64,000 nt of DNA from Amphibalanus amphitrite (GCF_019059575.1 NW_024882766.1:1-64000), one strand, 5' to 3'; positions 48,017 through 60,939 are shown, counted from the first letter of the stretch. The notes: generated by a model from the letters alone, not told the origin. Program-made: numbers and translations.

Positions 48017-49218
48017 AGCTGTACCCGCTCCGCTACTATCACCCACTGCAGGCTGACCGTACTGTAAACAAGACAACCGACCGGACCCTCGGCGCAGTGG
48101 CCAGCGACTCATCACCACTGCGGCGGTAATGCCGCATTGCGCCACATTGTGCACCAGCCTGAGATCTGCCGAGACGAACTATAAAGGAATAGTAATGGCC
48201 TCGCTTATACGAGCACAACTGCACACGCACATACGCAATCACTCAGGCGCATTGCGGGGATAAAATCATGGGCGAGAGAAAACATTGTTGCATTTTTCCT
48301 AGCAGCCACGCACATCGTAGCGGAGAGCTTAGATACCTAATGGCGCATACCACCGTATACCGCCCACTAGACTATACGCTGACCATGCGGCGCGCTCGCA
48401 TGCACCGCAGAATGAGTATCATCTCGGCGGAACATTGTCGTCCTTGATCAATAGACCGATTTCATGTCCTATAAATATCCGTCGGCGGCGGACCGGCAAC
48501 CGCGGCCCTGCAGAAGCTGAATATAAGCTGCGGTCGGGCCTCTGTCCTGCAGCGAGACGACCGACCGGCCACTGATGGCCGGTCAGAGCAGGGTCATAGA
48601 TCAATCGCCGGCGACAGTCCACTCGATTCTGCTGAACTTTAACTCGCCGCTGGGTCGTCGGACCTGTGCTCAAACCAAAGCCCGGCGTCCCGCGCAGCGA
48701 AATTTCAACAAAGTAACAAATGAGACAAAATTATCACCGTAGACGTGATAAACGGCCTAGAACAAATAACACCTTGCGCGAAAGTCGGCGATATGTTTGA
48801 TTTATACGAGTCGATGAGTTAAAGACCATCGCCAGCACCGTGTTCTAGCGAGATATAACATTTGTAGCTATATATCACTCGTGACAAAACCGGCGCCATT
48901 CAGCTCTGTGGGCCCACGGGTCTCATTCTGCTGTTACAATAGCGCGCCGGTATCGATTCTGCTAGAGCGGCGCAGAGCAGCCTATGAACTTTCCCCGCCT
49001 GATTTATCGCACAGTTTCACCGGGGGGCGGGACCCCCTAGGTCACTCCCCAATGTTCCGTCAGCACGACAGGGCCCCCCGCGCGGCCGACGCTGCGCCAC
49101 AGACCACGTCCGAGGAAAAATCGGCCCTCGATGGCCCCACCGATCCGCCGCTGTCACCTGGGCGACCCGCGGGCGGCGGCGGCGATTGGCACCGCCGGCG
49201 GTGGCCGCAGCCCCTCAC

Positions 49219-49699
49219 CTTTGATGAAGTCGACCGACTGCTCCAGGCCGTATGTGTCCTTGTCGCAGTCATCCAGGATGTGAGCGCCGATGGTCAGGCC
49301 GCGCATCAGCGTCGGGTGTGAGTTGACGAAGTCGAGGGTAAACACCATCGCCTCGAGCGCCTGCACGCCGCCCTGGGGCATGATGGGTCCGCAGGTGCGT
49401 GCCTCGCCCCGCTCGTGGACCATCATCAGACCTCCGAGCACCAGGTCACCGGGCACCTCGCACACCAGTTTCGGAGGCCGGTCGCCGCGCGCGCGGAGGG
49501 CCCGCGGTGTTCGCGACAGCGCCAGCGCGGTGGCCAGGGACAGGTCAGCGATCTGATGGGTGCCGGAGTGGCCTCCTCCCGGGCCGGGCCAGGGGGCACT
49601 GAGGCGCTCAGCGACGAGCGGTCCACGAGTCCGGTTACCAGTGGCGGGCCGCCAGTGGCACAGTACGACCAGGAGCGACACCAGCGGTCCTGACCGCAT
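49219..49699 (-). CDS. mGluR: Metabotropic glutamate-type receptor, coding exon 1 (signal peptide, start of ligand-binding domain)
   Basis: Encodes residues 1-160 of a class C GPCR. The ATG at 49699 is the only good start: the frame stays open upstream to about 49816 but holds no other ATG and runs through a 12-bp tandem repeat. Residues 1-16 have a short hydrophobic core typical of a signal peptide. Residues 84-100 (GDLVLGGLMMVHERGEA) are the family's opening beta strand, and 103-160 contain CGP, LEAM, DFVNSHP and the DDCDKDTYGLEQS stretch. Cys80, Cys103 and Cys145 match the expected disulfide positions. The exon ends in phase 1 at a CAAAG|GTGAG donor, and its last G joins GC of the exon at 36528 to make Gly161. 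Residues 20-75 are Pro/Gly/Arg-rich and not recognisable. Ala114 occupies the place of the conserved ligand-binding Arg (see findings). Confidence 0.9.
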
Positions 49700-49739
49700 C
49701 ACTCGGCCGGCGGACGGCGCACCGGAGCCCGCGATCACA

Positions 49740-49804
49740 CTGACGATGACGCAGACGATGACGTAGACGATGACGTAGACGATGACGTAGACGATGACGT
49801 AGCA
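49740..49804 (-). promoter_or_regulatory. 12-bp tandem repeat carrying TGACG sites, just upstream of the receptor start codon
   Basis: Five GATGACG units spaced 12 bp apart (from 49745, 49757, 49769, 49781 and 49793), four of them continuing as TGACGTA. The repeat lies 40-105 bp upstream of the receptor ATG. TGACG is the half-site bound by CREB/ATF factors. The position suggests the 5' UTR or core promoter; that it regulates is inference. Confidence 0.45.
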
Positions 49805-49815
49805 GCGAAATCTCA

Positions 49816-51533
49816 ATCGGGACTGCCTGTGGCGCCTAAAGCCCCAACCACAACGGTTCGCACTCTGAGTTAAACGTAACTTAGATGATAGTGAAGCCCT
49901 TCTATTTCTTTAAGCGCTTATAATTGACCTCTAAAATTGCTCTTTTTGTCTTGATGAGAGCGCGAGCAAATAATCAAAGAGGGCTCAGTCGACTTGATGT
50001 TCTGGAATGGTTCACACGACTTTATTGAAACGGAGAGGTACAGTGAGCGATCCGAGCGTTGCATGATTGTTGTGGAAAGGCTGTCGTATCGGACTACTAA
50101 GCGCAATAAGATAGTATTGGCACACAAAATGAGAATATACTGAATTCTCGTCGTGAAGATATATTGCAGATGTAGCGCAGGGCGGGTTACATCATACATA
50201 CGCTTCAAACCGTGGTTCCCAGCTGCACAATTTTGCTGAGAGCCGTGACCTACGCTGGTGAATTGCATGTAAACCATTCACATGTTCAGTAGACAGTAAA
50301 GGTTCAGCAATCTATCCCCGTAATTCTGTATTAGGTCTTTAAAGTTTAACGGGGCAATTTGCAGTGCAATGGAACATCGTTTCCAGTAATAAGCTAGGCG
50401 TCATATCAGTCTGTCGAACCGCTCAAACCAGCGCTGTTCGGTCTGAGGATTTAATCGCGTACGGCGTCGACCTTACACAAAAGGCCAGCCGCGCGCTTCT
50501 CACTGCCACCAGGGATATTACACCCATCCAGCAGTTATGAGAAATTCTATAATCTGATTAAATAGCTGATGAAATTCCCCCTCAAATGCCTAGTCGTTTC
50601 ATCGCAGTCTAGTGCCAGGTCTATGGCTCAGACTTCAGAACAGGGTGATGAGATTTCTGAAGGTCTAGTCAGTGGCATTGCTAGCGTCAACGGTACTGTC
50701 CACTGGCTTCAATGGAATCCACACTGCCTCCATAGAATCAAGTATACAAGAGAAGACAGCCAGCTTCTTGTGTGAAATATACCCGGTAATCTGTTCAGAC
50801 AGCAGCCCCATCCGCAGCAACGTGGCTGTGATTGCTTCCGGCTAAATATGATAAGTGAGAATGCCAGACAACGTAACCATAATTTCGCTCGCTTCCACGG
50901 CTGTGGAGCATCCGTGGGAAAACAAGGCCAAAATACAGCTGTCTTCTCCCAAATGGTGAGCTGCAGTCAATTTAAAAACTACAGATGAAATTAAGAATGT
51001 GTGTAGAAGCTACGACAGAATGTCGTAGACTATATATTCCGTGGTATTAGAATTGGATGACTTCTTAGCATAGAAGAGCAGCTCAAAATATATGTTTCCT
51101 TTCCTTTCCGGCCAGCCAGCGCTTCATATATGCAAATTGATAATGCCCCAACAGATATCTACCAATAACACAAGGACGATCCGAAGAAATTTTCCAAAAT
51201 CCTCGGCGATTTCAAGTAACTGCGGTTCTACACCGCTGGTTTCGTTATTGCATCAGCGCCAATGGAGCTCCAAACTTTCTGGTTAATGCCTCATTACTTC
51301 GACGGCAATAGCGTCACTAGTTTGATGCCATTTCCAGGCCGCCGTTTCCGGTATATAACGGTCGTCGGTCGGCCCGTTCAGCCACTATCTGTCCGAGACC
51401 AGCAGTGGTTCGGCCGGCAACCACGGCGGCGTGCCGTGCCGCGCGTCACGAACACGCCAAACGGGCGTTTATCACGGCCACAGAGCTCCGTCACGAACCT
51501 CGCGCCACGCGTCAGCGCCCGCGTCACGCCGAC
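49816..51533. other. Upstream region of the receptor gene
   Basis: Expected to hold the receptor promoter and any non-coding 5' exons. No clear TATA box or initiator could be fixed by eye. 51340-51533 is CpG-rich. Confidence 0.3.
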
Positions 51534-53579
51534 GTCACGACTAGTGGTGTCAATCGGTTACCAAAATTTCGGTATACCGATACCGAACCAATACCGATTC
51601 GGTATTCGGTATTTTATACCAAAAGCATTTGGTATTTTGTCGGTATTATGAAAGTCAACTACTGTCATACAAATTTGAAAACATTTTTTTATAAACCTTC
51701 TGAACTCAAATTTGATTTGCTAAATGACATTGGATGAAGAAAAAGGACAACCATGACACATTTCTCCCAAATGCATGATGTCATAAGAAGTGGGCAAACA
51801 CGTTATCTGTAACATCAAACACATCAGTCTACCAATGTTAAATGGCAGCTTATCAGTGCTAGCAAATTCCAATGCCATGAGGATAATTATCTTACAAAAA
51901 AACTTATGTGCAAGACATAAACATGTATCAATGTTTAACTCACTGTATACTGGAAAACATACTTTAACTACCTTACTCAAAATTTCCCAAGCATTCATTA
52001 GTAACAAATTTGACTTTGTTTTGATGAGTCTGTGATTGATCTTGACCATGTCTTGCTCTCCATTTCACTGCAATGCAGTTACATTATCCAAAAGTCAAAA
52101 CCCTGTTTTTATAGCACTAGCTTCACCATTATCATCTAATATTGAAGGCAGCATTTATCACTTTATCATCACCCCACAAATTCACAACTTCGCTCAACTT
52201 CAAAAAGATCCTGTACATATTTTATTTTCTTTAATTAGTGTTCTCTTTCCTGCTCTCCTCAACAGATAGAAATCGCTAGCAATGTAATCAAAAGCATTCC
52301 TAAAATAAAATTGGGTCTTAGCTTGATTCGCAAATAGCAGTTTAAAAACTGAACACAACTAAGAACTTTTTAATGTCGCAGCTGCGCCAAAACCCGATGT
52401 ACCTCAATAACTAATAAAGATAATTGAGCAACTTTGTTTTCTGGTTCATAATTCTTTATCAATAACAGCTTAAAATCTTTCTTGAATTAATTTTAAGATG
52501 CCAAAATATGAACATCATATTTATAACCTAAGTGTTCTTAAGCAAAAAAGAAAAAACTTTGTTTTATGCAGTTCCGTGAGTTTCGTGCCTAAATGCAAAT
52601 GGCCGCCGCCTGCAAGGCTGCCATTGTGGAAGAGATGCCACGTGACACGTGTCAATGATTCCGTAAAATTATGGACATTTTACTTAGCTTTCATCGCGAT
52701 ATCATTACAGTGGTGTCTGCTATCTATCAGTGTGCCTCGTAAGTAATTATTTATCAAGATTTGTTGTGTTAAACATTTGTTTATGATGAAAAATTGGTTG
52801 CGTCACTATCGTCACCATCGCTACTTGAGTTGAACTGTAGGTATCATGTATTTTGTTTACATTAATGGTATAGCCTTGCCCATCATTGTCATTTGGTTAC
52901 CATTTTTGGATCATGATAACACACGTAACCCTGTCTTGACTGGACTTGAATTGAATGACTTGAATTGAAAGGACGTTTGATGGTTCAGGCATGGATGAGA
53001 TTCAGGGTTCAAGTTCTTGTCCTATATCACCTCATGCAGATGACTTGAATCCACATCCCAGTTAAGTTACTGACCTGAATATTTGTTCATAGTTGCACAA
53101 TACAGTTACATTGTTTGCAGTGCAAATAATTTAGAGATTAAATATGGTGATGAAATTGACCAGTAACATGGCAGTAAGATGTATTTTTAAATAACAAAAT
53201 GAGGCCGAAAATATAGAACGAGCTTTCGTCTTACGACATCATCGGGTTCTGGCTTAGCCGAGGCAATCACATTTGAAAAATTGGAACAGAACCAAATATT
53301 CACACGTGCACATTGGCCCAGATGGCTTTTGGAGGTCATGTAGCGATACGTATTGCGCAAGAGACGTACACTTAAAAAGACCAATGCAAATATCGGATAC
53401 AAATCAATACAATTAAACAAGAGCAGACCGCAGCACGCTCGCCGTCACATTCAACTGCATCACACACTGTACCAATATTTAACCATACATGTAGGTGGTC
53501 ATGTAGGCTATACAAGTAGTATCCTTACAATTTTTACAGTACCCCAAATCGTATACAAGTGGTCATATAAACTACACAA

Positions 53580-53603
53580 GTGTGTGTGTGGGGGGGGGGG
53601 GGG
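53580..53603 (+). repeat. Poly-G run in the Penelope-like arm, mirrored at 54383-54413
   Basis: GTGTGTGT followed by a G-run in the left arm and the complementary C-run in the right arm; run lengths differ slightly. Confidence 0.8.
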
Positions 53604-53638
53604 CTGTGTGTTTGTGTTGGGTGCTCGTGCGCTAGAGC

Positions 53639-53980
53639 CTAGTGTGTTAAAGGCCACGAGCTTTGCATTGTGTTCAGGCTAGGCCGAAGGTTTCTGATGT
53701 GGATTGATTCCATTATTTTTACTTCCGCGCAATCTTTACCTGTATCTAGAATTTCTATGCGGAAGGACTTGTTAATGTCACTATTGGAAAGGTCGTTGTG
53801 AGAGTGCAAGATATGCTCGCCTAGTGGTGTGTCTAGCTTTCTTAGACGTGCGTTACTCAGATGTTCGTTGAATCTGTAGCGAACTGGTCTCGTGCATTCT
53901 CCTATGTAGGTTTCCGCACGTTCTGCTGTCTCGCATGGCCTACACGTGATTTTGTACACTGCGTTTCTCGTACTGCATTT
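53639..53980 (-). CDS. Penelope-like GIY-YIG endonuclease fragment (left arm)
   Basis: A minus-strand frame ending at 53639. It reads VYKITCRPC, then TYIGECTRPVRYRFNEH, HILHSHNDLSN and KIMESIHIRNLRPSLN. The CxxC pair followed by YIGExxRxxxxRxxEH is the GIY-YIG nuclease of Penelope-like elements, which nicks target DNA. The reverse transcriptase is absent (5' truncated). The right-arm frame repeats this sequence from RPCETAER onwards. Confidence 0.75.
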   Translation of the reverse strand, partial: KCSTRNAVYKITCRPCETAERAETYIGECTRPVRYRFNEHLSNARLRKLDTPLGEHILHSHNDLSNSDINKSFRIEILDTGKDCAEVKIMESIHIRNLRPSLNTMQSSWPLTH

Positions 53981-54038
53981 TTTGTCGAGTCCATTGGTAC
54001 AGGCATGACAATGTCTGTTGCCGGCGGGACAGGGAGGA

Positions 54039-54347
54039 CGGGTGAGGCCATGCGAGACAGCAGAACGTGCGGAAACCTACATAGGAGAATGCACGAGACC
54101 AGTTCGCTACAGATTCAACGAACATCTGAGTAACGCACGTCTAAGAAAGCTAGACACACCACTAGGCGAGCATATCTTGCACTCTCACAACGACCTTTCC
54201 AATAGTGACATTAACAAGTCCTTCCGCATAGAAATTCTAGATACAGGTAAAGATTGCGCGGAAGTAAAAATAATGGAATCAATCCACATCAGAAACCTTC
54301 GGCCTAGCCTGAACACAATGCAAAGCTCGTGGCCTTTAACACACTAG
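54039..54347 (+). CDS. Penelope-like GIY-YIG endonuclease fragment (right arm)
   Basis: The plus-strand mirror copy. From RPCETAER to the stop the protein is the same as in the left arm, but this copy is a little shorter at its 5' side and lacks VYKITC, the first strand and first Cys of the nuclease motif. It is therefore a broken copy. Any frame start upstream of 54039 is in spacer sequence. Confidence 0.7.
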   Translation, partial: RVRPCETAERAETYIGECTRPVRYRFNEHLSNARLRKLDTPLGEHILHSHNDLSNSDINKSFRIEILDTGKDCAEVKIMESIHIRNLRPSLNTMQSSWPLTH

Positions 54348-55133
54348 GCTCTAGCGCACGAGCACCCAACACAAACACACAGCCCCCCCCCCCCCCCCAC
54401 ACACACACTTGTGTAGTTTATATGACCACTTGTATACGATTTGGGGTACTGTAAAAATTGTAAGGATACTACTTGTATAGCCTACATGACCACCTACATG
54501 TATGGTTAAATATTGGTACAGTGTGTGATGCAGTTGAATGTGACGGCGAGCGTGCTGCGGTCTGCTCTTGTTTAATTGTATTGATTTGTATCCGATATTT
54601 GCATTGGTCTTTTTAAGTGTACGTCTCTTGCGCAATACGTATCGCTACATGACCTCCAAAAGCCATCTGGGCCAATGTGCACGTGTGAATATTTGGTTCT
54701 GTTCCAATTTTTCAAATGTGATTGCCTCGGCTAAGCCAGAACCCGATGATGTCGTAAGACGAAAGCTCGTTCTATATTTTCGGCCTCATTTTGTTATTTA
54801 AAAATACATCTTACTGCCATGTTACTGGTCAATTTCATCACCATATTTAATTATTTGATCATGGCAAAACCGACCATTCAATACATCAATAATTTAGAGA
54901 TTTCCTGACTTGTTTTGGTTGCCTTATTTTAAAGTATTACCTTTCAGTGCTTATCATTTGTTTTGAAAAAGTTTGAAGCATTTGTTTGATGATTCCCTGA
55001 ATTCGGTACCTAGTCGGTATTTCACCCTATTTCTGCAAATCGGTTCGGTTTTGGTATGCTCTCAGTAGTTTTGGTCGGTATCGGTTTGGTATTGGTTTCC
55101 AAAATTTCTGAAATTGACATCACTAGTCACGAC

Positions 55134-55445
55134 ACTGTCAGCCGTCACTCAGTCACGCGCGGCCGGCCGGCCGGCGAGTGCTCGGAGTGACCCAGAGTGC
55201 CCGGGGCGGAGTGTGGTTGGTGGTCGTCGCGGTGGCCCTCGCTCGACCGACCATCGTGCGACGGCTCAGCGCCTGATGAATGCACGCCACGCACGAAGTC
55301 ACGGCAGACTTGCGTGGCCGGTGACGCCCGAAGCGCGAGGAACAAATGAGCTCAGGACGGGGCTGCTGTCGAGGATGGGGCGGGGGAGGAAGGGAGGGGA
55401 GCCTCACGCACTGCCAGCGACAACGGCCACTGAGGGAGAGTAGTT
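55134..55445 (+). other. CpG-rich segment, open in several frames
   Basis: Continues the CpG-rich DNA interrupted by the hAT-like element. Open on both strands but with Arg/Pro/Gly-rich peptides and no recognisable domain. More likely a regulatory island than a coding exon. Confidence 0.2.
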
Positions 55446-56650
55446 AGTGGCGACCGGGGTTTAGCGAGGAGCTGTAGCTTATTGTTCCTGTCAAACTCCG
55501 CAGATGGGATTGGAAATTCTAAAGCAAGTCTAGAAAGTCAGTTCTAAAAATGTCCTTCGCTAAACATCAACAATTCAACAATCAAGAGTAACTTGTAAGA
55601 AAATCTTATCAGCTGTTAGTAAATGTTGCAAAATCCACAGCTGGCGCATGGTTTATTCGTAAAGAAAAGGCTTTATTTTTTGCTATCAGCCAGTGCCTCT
55701 AAAGTATTGCTCAGGGAACGAGGCGCATCATCTTTGACCGAGACAAATCATCTCTAGCTGTCTCAGCAGAGCAGAAATCGACTTTCCCGGCGCTGATCAA
55801 TGCCTTGCCGGCTGTTGGATTTCACCCAAGAAGCTAACTTCAATTATCTGGACGATTTATTGTGACATCTGTTCCCGAAATACCATGGTCAAAATAAGGT
55901 TTCATCTCTGTATATGCAATGCAACAATCGAACTAAAATGCCAAGGTAGATGGAATTTTTCACGTTTGGTTGGACAGCGGGAAGCCAAGATGAGAATATC
56001 GTTTCATATGGCAGATGAACAAGTCATCAAGGACATAATGCGCAACCAGATACAACAGCATCGGAGCTGAAAGGAAAGATAATCGCGAGACTAAACGCAG
56101 CGGTCGCGTTGCCATGGTTTCACTCTGGGCCGGTATACTGTGCCGCTGAACATAGCTGTCTGGCGGCACAGTCTACCCCTCCAGTCAGCCTTTGACAGCG
56201 CATTCGCAGCCACTGAGAGCAGGTGTATGCTATCGCTGTATCCATCGACAGAATGCTGAATAGGTAGGACCGCTCTCCCTCCCCCCTTAGGAGTACCCCC
56301 TGTCGAGCAGCACCTCTGGGAATGCATCGAGGCGTCTGAAGGAACACTCCGTGTTTGGACGGCCCCCTCTAACGGCGCCGGGAGCCCACTGATTGTTGAT
56401 CACAGTGCGCTGCTCTGTTTGGAGCGGCCGCCACTTTATGGTTGCGTACTCCCACGTGGGTTGTAAGCGCCCCAGTCCAGATTGCCTTAGGCACAGGATG
56501 GAGGAAGGGAGGGGGGGGGGGTTCTACCATCCGGCCACCAGGGCGTGGACACTGTCACAACAGCGGCAGCAGCACAGGGAGGGAGGGTGAGGGAGTGCGA
56601 AAGGGAGAGGGACCGAGGGAGAGAAATAGAGAAAAAGAGAGAGACAGGGA

Positions 56651-56728
<78 letters not shown>

Positions 56729-56788
56729 CAGAGAGAGAGAGAAAGAGAGAGATATAGAGAGAGAGAGAGGGAGGGAAAGAGAGAGTGC

Positions 56789-56826
<38 letters not shown>

Positions 56827-59800
56827 GAGAGAGGGGAAGGGGAGGGGAAAAAGAAAAGTAGGGGAAATGTGGTTAAGATTGGTATCCGAACCCATACATG
56901 CCGGTCAGTTGGTAAAGTTTTATTTAAGTTTTTTACTTGTGTCTTGCTTACCGAAACCACTTGGAATTGGTTTGAATTGGAGAAATGATTTGAACATGCA
57001 GTTAGCTTAACTATTCCAACAAGTTTTAGGTAACTGACTAAATCATACTCGATGAATGATAATTGATGCATATAATTAGGCAATGTGTGCGTTGCAAAAT
57101 CAAATTTATGATAATAAGATACCAATCAGCATGAAGCTCGTATTTTTCTACGGTGTGTGCAAGCCCATCGTTTCAAAATTCCCTCATCCCTCACCTCACA
57201 ATGGAAACTAAGCGATAATGCTGAGGGAAGCCAAATTGAAACAATCCATAAATCCTGAAGGTAATTCGATTCTTTCCATCTTTCAGAAATAATGGAAACG
57301 GACGAGCAGCGCAATATTTTCCGATGCGTTGCTCATGTGATAAATGAAACTTGTCAGGTTGCATTGACGTAAGCGCTCAGGGGTATAACCAGCCATAGAT
57401 AAATCGACGCACTCTGAGTGCTCTTCACTCCCATTCACTCCGCTTAGAGCATGAATTCCGCCTCCGCCATTGAATCCTGACGATCTTCAGGGACCAGCTG
57501 CACTCACTGCTCTTCAAAGCATGGGGAGCCGGACCCGGCTCAGTCTGTGACAAACCGAGCCGTCATCCTCGACCGTGGTGTGAGCGGTGGTGTCCACTCT
57601 GGTGGAAAATGGACGCGAGTGGAAACGGCCAGCACTGAGGGCATAACGGACAGCCCCGCCAGGCAGCTGAGCAGGACTTGAGGGCGAGGCAGCAGATTCA
57701 ATTTCAGGTGCTAACTGGATAGGTAATAAGGCGTGCACTGTAATCTTACCTCATAGTTACATTTGTTTTGAAAGTAGGAACTGTGATTGATCTGGAGACG
57801 ACTTGATGCGTTTCCTTTTCTGGTTTCGGAATTGTGTGAGTACCTACCTGTTATGCTGCTTTTGAATGCTTAAATGAAAATGGGCCCACAAAATATAATT
57901 ATTACAAAATACAATGCGAAGTTGGAAGCTGTTTTTATAAGGTAACGCAATTATGTAAATCATATTTATAGAACAGCACGGCGATTGTAAACTCATTTTT
58001 TCCTGCTTTTTCCACTGCACCATCAAAAGAAAACTATTGGCCCAAAGTGGCTGATAAAAGCAGCTGCCTGTTTAAAGCTGCGAACTCGCCGCAGCGTGGC
58101 GACGCTATTTCCATAAGAAAGAATTCCACTTTATGCTGGCGATGAACAGGCGACAGCCACTAGTATGAATGGAGCACTTTCTGGTTCTCGCAGATCCCTC
58201 TCAGCTGAACACGGGCTCAGAAGGATTTCCAGCCTTTTCAGCGGACCGGGCACAGACCAGTCAGAGAAAGACACGAATTCTATGGAAGGTTTGAGCTGCT
58301 GCAGTAGGCCTGTGGTTGGCGACTGACAGTTTAAATATGATGAGCTAAGGATTGCAAGCGCATGTTGGTCTTCTTAGCTCTCCTTTCAAGGTATTGCGTG
58401 GCATTTAGCGGGTATATTGTGCAAATTATCAACAGCACAAAGCGATTTCAATATCCGTCTTTTGATTTAACGATGCTTCGCGCCATTTCACTGTATCTAT
58501 TCCCCTCTTCATATGCTTAGCTTTCACTTAATTTAGCTGAAATGTGCATGCTTGTGAGCAAAATCCCTAACGTACAATATCTTTAATCTGGTAATGTAGC
58601 CAATAACATTGGAAATCACTTCACAAGTGCTCTGTCAAAATATCCTGTTCAATCTCAAGCCAGACAGTCAGATCGACCACCGCCAATTTTTCTGCGCCGT
58701 TCACCTCCCCTACACACACCTTTCCATTATACAAAACAAACTTATTGTTTTCGCTCCGCCCCCCAGCGCCCCGTTTCGTCTGACCAAACCGGTTGAGCGC
58801 CCCTCCCACTTTGAATCAGTGAACCGGACAGCGGAGAGTGTGGCTCATTAGCACTGGCTGACGGAGGGCTGCCGCCGCTTTCCTGTCCGTTTTCGTTCGG
58901 ACTGAAAATGGTCACAACACGAGCAGTGAGGCGAAAAAAGGAACTTTCCGTCAGAAAAAGGACTTTTCACTTTGTTCTTTGGACGGAAACCTATAAATGG
59001 TCAGGATCATGGAGCCTTGTAACTTAAAAATATCAAACAGGATGCAATACAACGTTCTTGTCTCAATGACGTGAACTCTTCTAATTGGGCATGAATACAA
59101 ATGTTAGCTATATAATTTACTAAATTTCCTGAAAAAAGGCAACATCTAAAGCTTTCAAGCCTGACGCATATCAAACAAGATTTCCAAGCAATAAAAGGTT
59201 TCCACGAAGTCAAATTATCCCATTTCCGCTGCCACTATTTTTGCACACTTTTCTGCGGGCAGCCCTGGGCAGCCCGGGCCAAGTGTCTACCCCAGCAGAC
59301 CCCCTGAGGTCGAGCCTCTCCTGTGCCGCACCCCAGTTTCCGAGGTAAACTGGGTCATTTCCTGGTGAACATGCTCGCCCGAACTAGGTCGTGGTGTCGC
59401 ACCTTAATTTACAGAAAACCGCTTTCGGCGGTCTCATGAACCGGATCGATAAATTAGATTACCGGGACCGTATCTACTGGTTCTTGAAAAAAAGATACTG
59501 GTGCTGCTTTGCCAGAAGCATGTCAAAAAGTGGTGGACCTCATGTTGAGACCCAATTTTATGCAAGACAGTCAGATTACGCCAACGGTTATCTCTACATT
59601 AAATAATATTTAATGATCAGTTTTACAGAAATTCTTTATCATATAATCAACATACAAAAGTGATGTTTTAATGCGCATTGTAGGAAGTGTATAGAGAACT
59701 ACGATTCTTGCAAGTTAAAAATTGAATCATGTCACTAGTAAGGCGGATCTACCAGCCATTTGGATATTTTAGCTCTCCTGAGCCTAACGACCAAAATCAT

Positions 59801-60930
59801 ATCAATAGAACAAAATGGATGCCGAATCCTTGATCAGCCCCCCCAAAAAAACTCAAATATGTTCCACCGTGCATCTTAGTCGCCAAAGTTATCTGATATC
59901 ATCTAAGGTTTGAAATGACCCTGGCTTTTAAAAGGAAAACATTGTATGAAGCGTCTTGCCAAGACGATCGTGCTAGCACACTAATTGTGCTTCACGATTA
60001 TTTTTCTGAAGTAATTCGTCAACACTGAAAACTGATCTTTTTGGAAATTTTCAATTCAGACCTGCGAAGTCATTGGTTGACCTCAGGCCTTAAAATTGGA
60101 TACCACAGGCTTCCTATCGTGCAGAGCAGCATGCTAGGTTCCGGTAAAACTCTATCCCATTTTTTTTTTTTTTTTTTTTTACAAATCCCAGTGGGGATTA
60201 TGTCGAACTCTCCTCTCATGTGCCATCGAAGGATGCAGAATTGCGAGAGTCGGCGAGGGTCAAATGTAAATCATATCATAAATGTAAGCATTGAGGTCTA
60301 TAATCTATTGTAGACATCAAACAATCTTACTCAGCAGCTTCAACTATTTATCACTTTTTGTTCGTACGAACGCGGGACGGCAGAACGAAGGAAAGACTTC
60401 GCGGCCCTCGTTTTTTAAATACATTTCTAATGCTGATGCAATGCATCACTTTGAAGCATAAATAGTGAAACTTACAACTCCTAAGCAACGTGACTAATGC
60501 CTAATACGCGAAACAAAGCTGAATATGAATCAATCTTTAGCTAATTTGCTCAAATAAGCTACGGTGATGTTAATGTAATAAAAAGTTGGAAAGCACATGA
60601 TGTAACGCTCAAATAAGATTTAGAGATATCAAGACATTTAAAACGAAACTGAGGATTTACAAACATTTTGATATAAAGCTAGCTTTAAATCGTTAGTGTA
60701 TTTTTTATTTCTTTATTCGCACACGTTAACTATGATTTCGCAATATATATAGTTTCCTGTAACGAAGTTCACTCAGAAGGTAGTATCTCAGTAATAATCT
60801 GTTAAGTGTATTCCACGCTTTCGTCCATATATCCTTTACCACCTTATTGCGCTTATGTCCGTTCCATTCCACAATGATCTGCGCCTATAGTTACGAGCCT
60901 CACTGACGTCCGTACGGCTGATCGCTCGCT
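55446..60930. other. Region without recognisable genes
   Basis: Apart from the GA-rich tract at 56630 and a poly-T run at about 60160-60180, I see no gene, RNA or bounded element. It could include non-coding 5' exons of the receptor, which cannot be recognised by eye. Confidence 0.5.
56630..56836 (+). repeat. (GA)n tract
   Basis: About 200 bp of GA repeat with GG and CA variants. The long frames across it on both strands are artefacts. Confidence 0.97.
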
Positions 60931-60939
60931 GTACCTCGT

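Larger units (their letters stand above)
53140..54887. mobile_element. Head-to-head pair of Penelope-like element copies
   Basis: A 1.75-kb insertion flanked by an exact 15-bp duplication AATAATTTAGAGATT (53125-53139 and 54888-54902). It consists of two near-identical inverted arms (about 53137-53942 and 54040-54851), a spacer of about 100 bp and a 40-bp tail on the right only. Each arm encodes the same GIY-YIG endonuclease C-terminus. Penelope elements often occur as truncated inverted copies with a short tail, so this is probably one integration event. Confidence 0.8.
51542..55125. mobile_element. hAT-like element carrying a Penelope-like insertion
   Basis: Ends TAGTGGTGTCAATCGG and (reverse) TAGTGATGTCAATTTC, flanked by an exact 8-bp duplication GTCACGAC (51534-51541 and 55126-55133). 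Both subterminal regions are packed with GGTAT/ATACC-type motifs. Without the inner insertion it is about 1.8 kb. No intact hAT transposase is seen. It sits in a CpG-rich stretch that continues on both sides. Confidence 0.85.

Noticed and set aside
49700..49816. N-terminal extension of receptor exon 1 with VIVY repeats
   Set aside because: It has no ATG, only a TTG, and is the translation of a 12-bp tandem repeat. The ATG at 49699 starts a proper signal peptide.
51720..52049. A minus-strand frame inside the hAT-like element considered as a transposase remnant
   Set aside because: No hAT catalytic or dimerisation motif seen; too short to decide.
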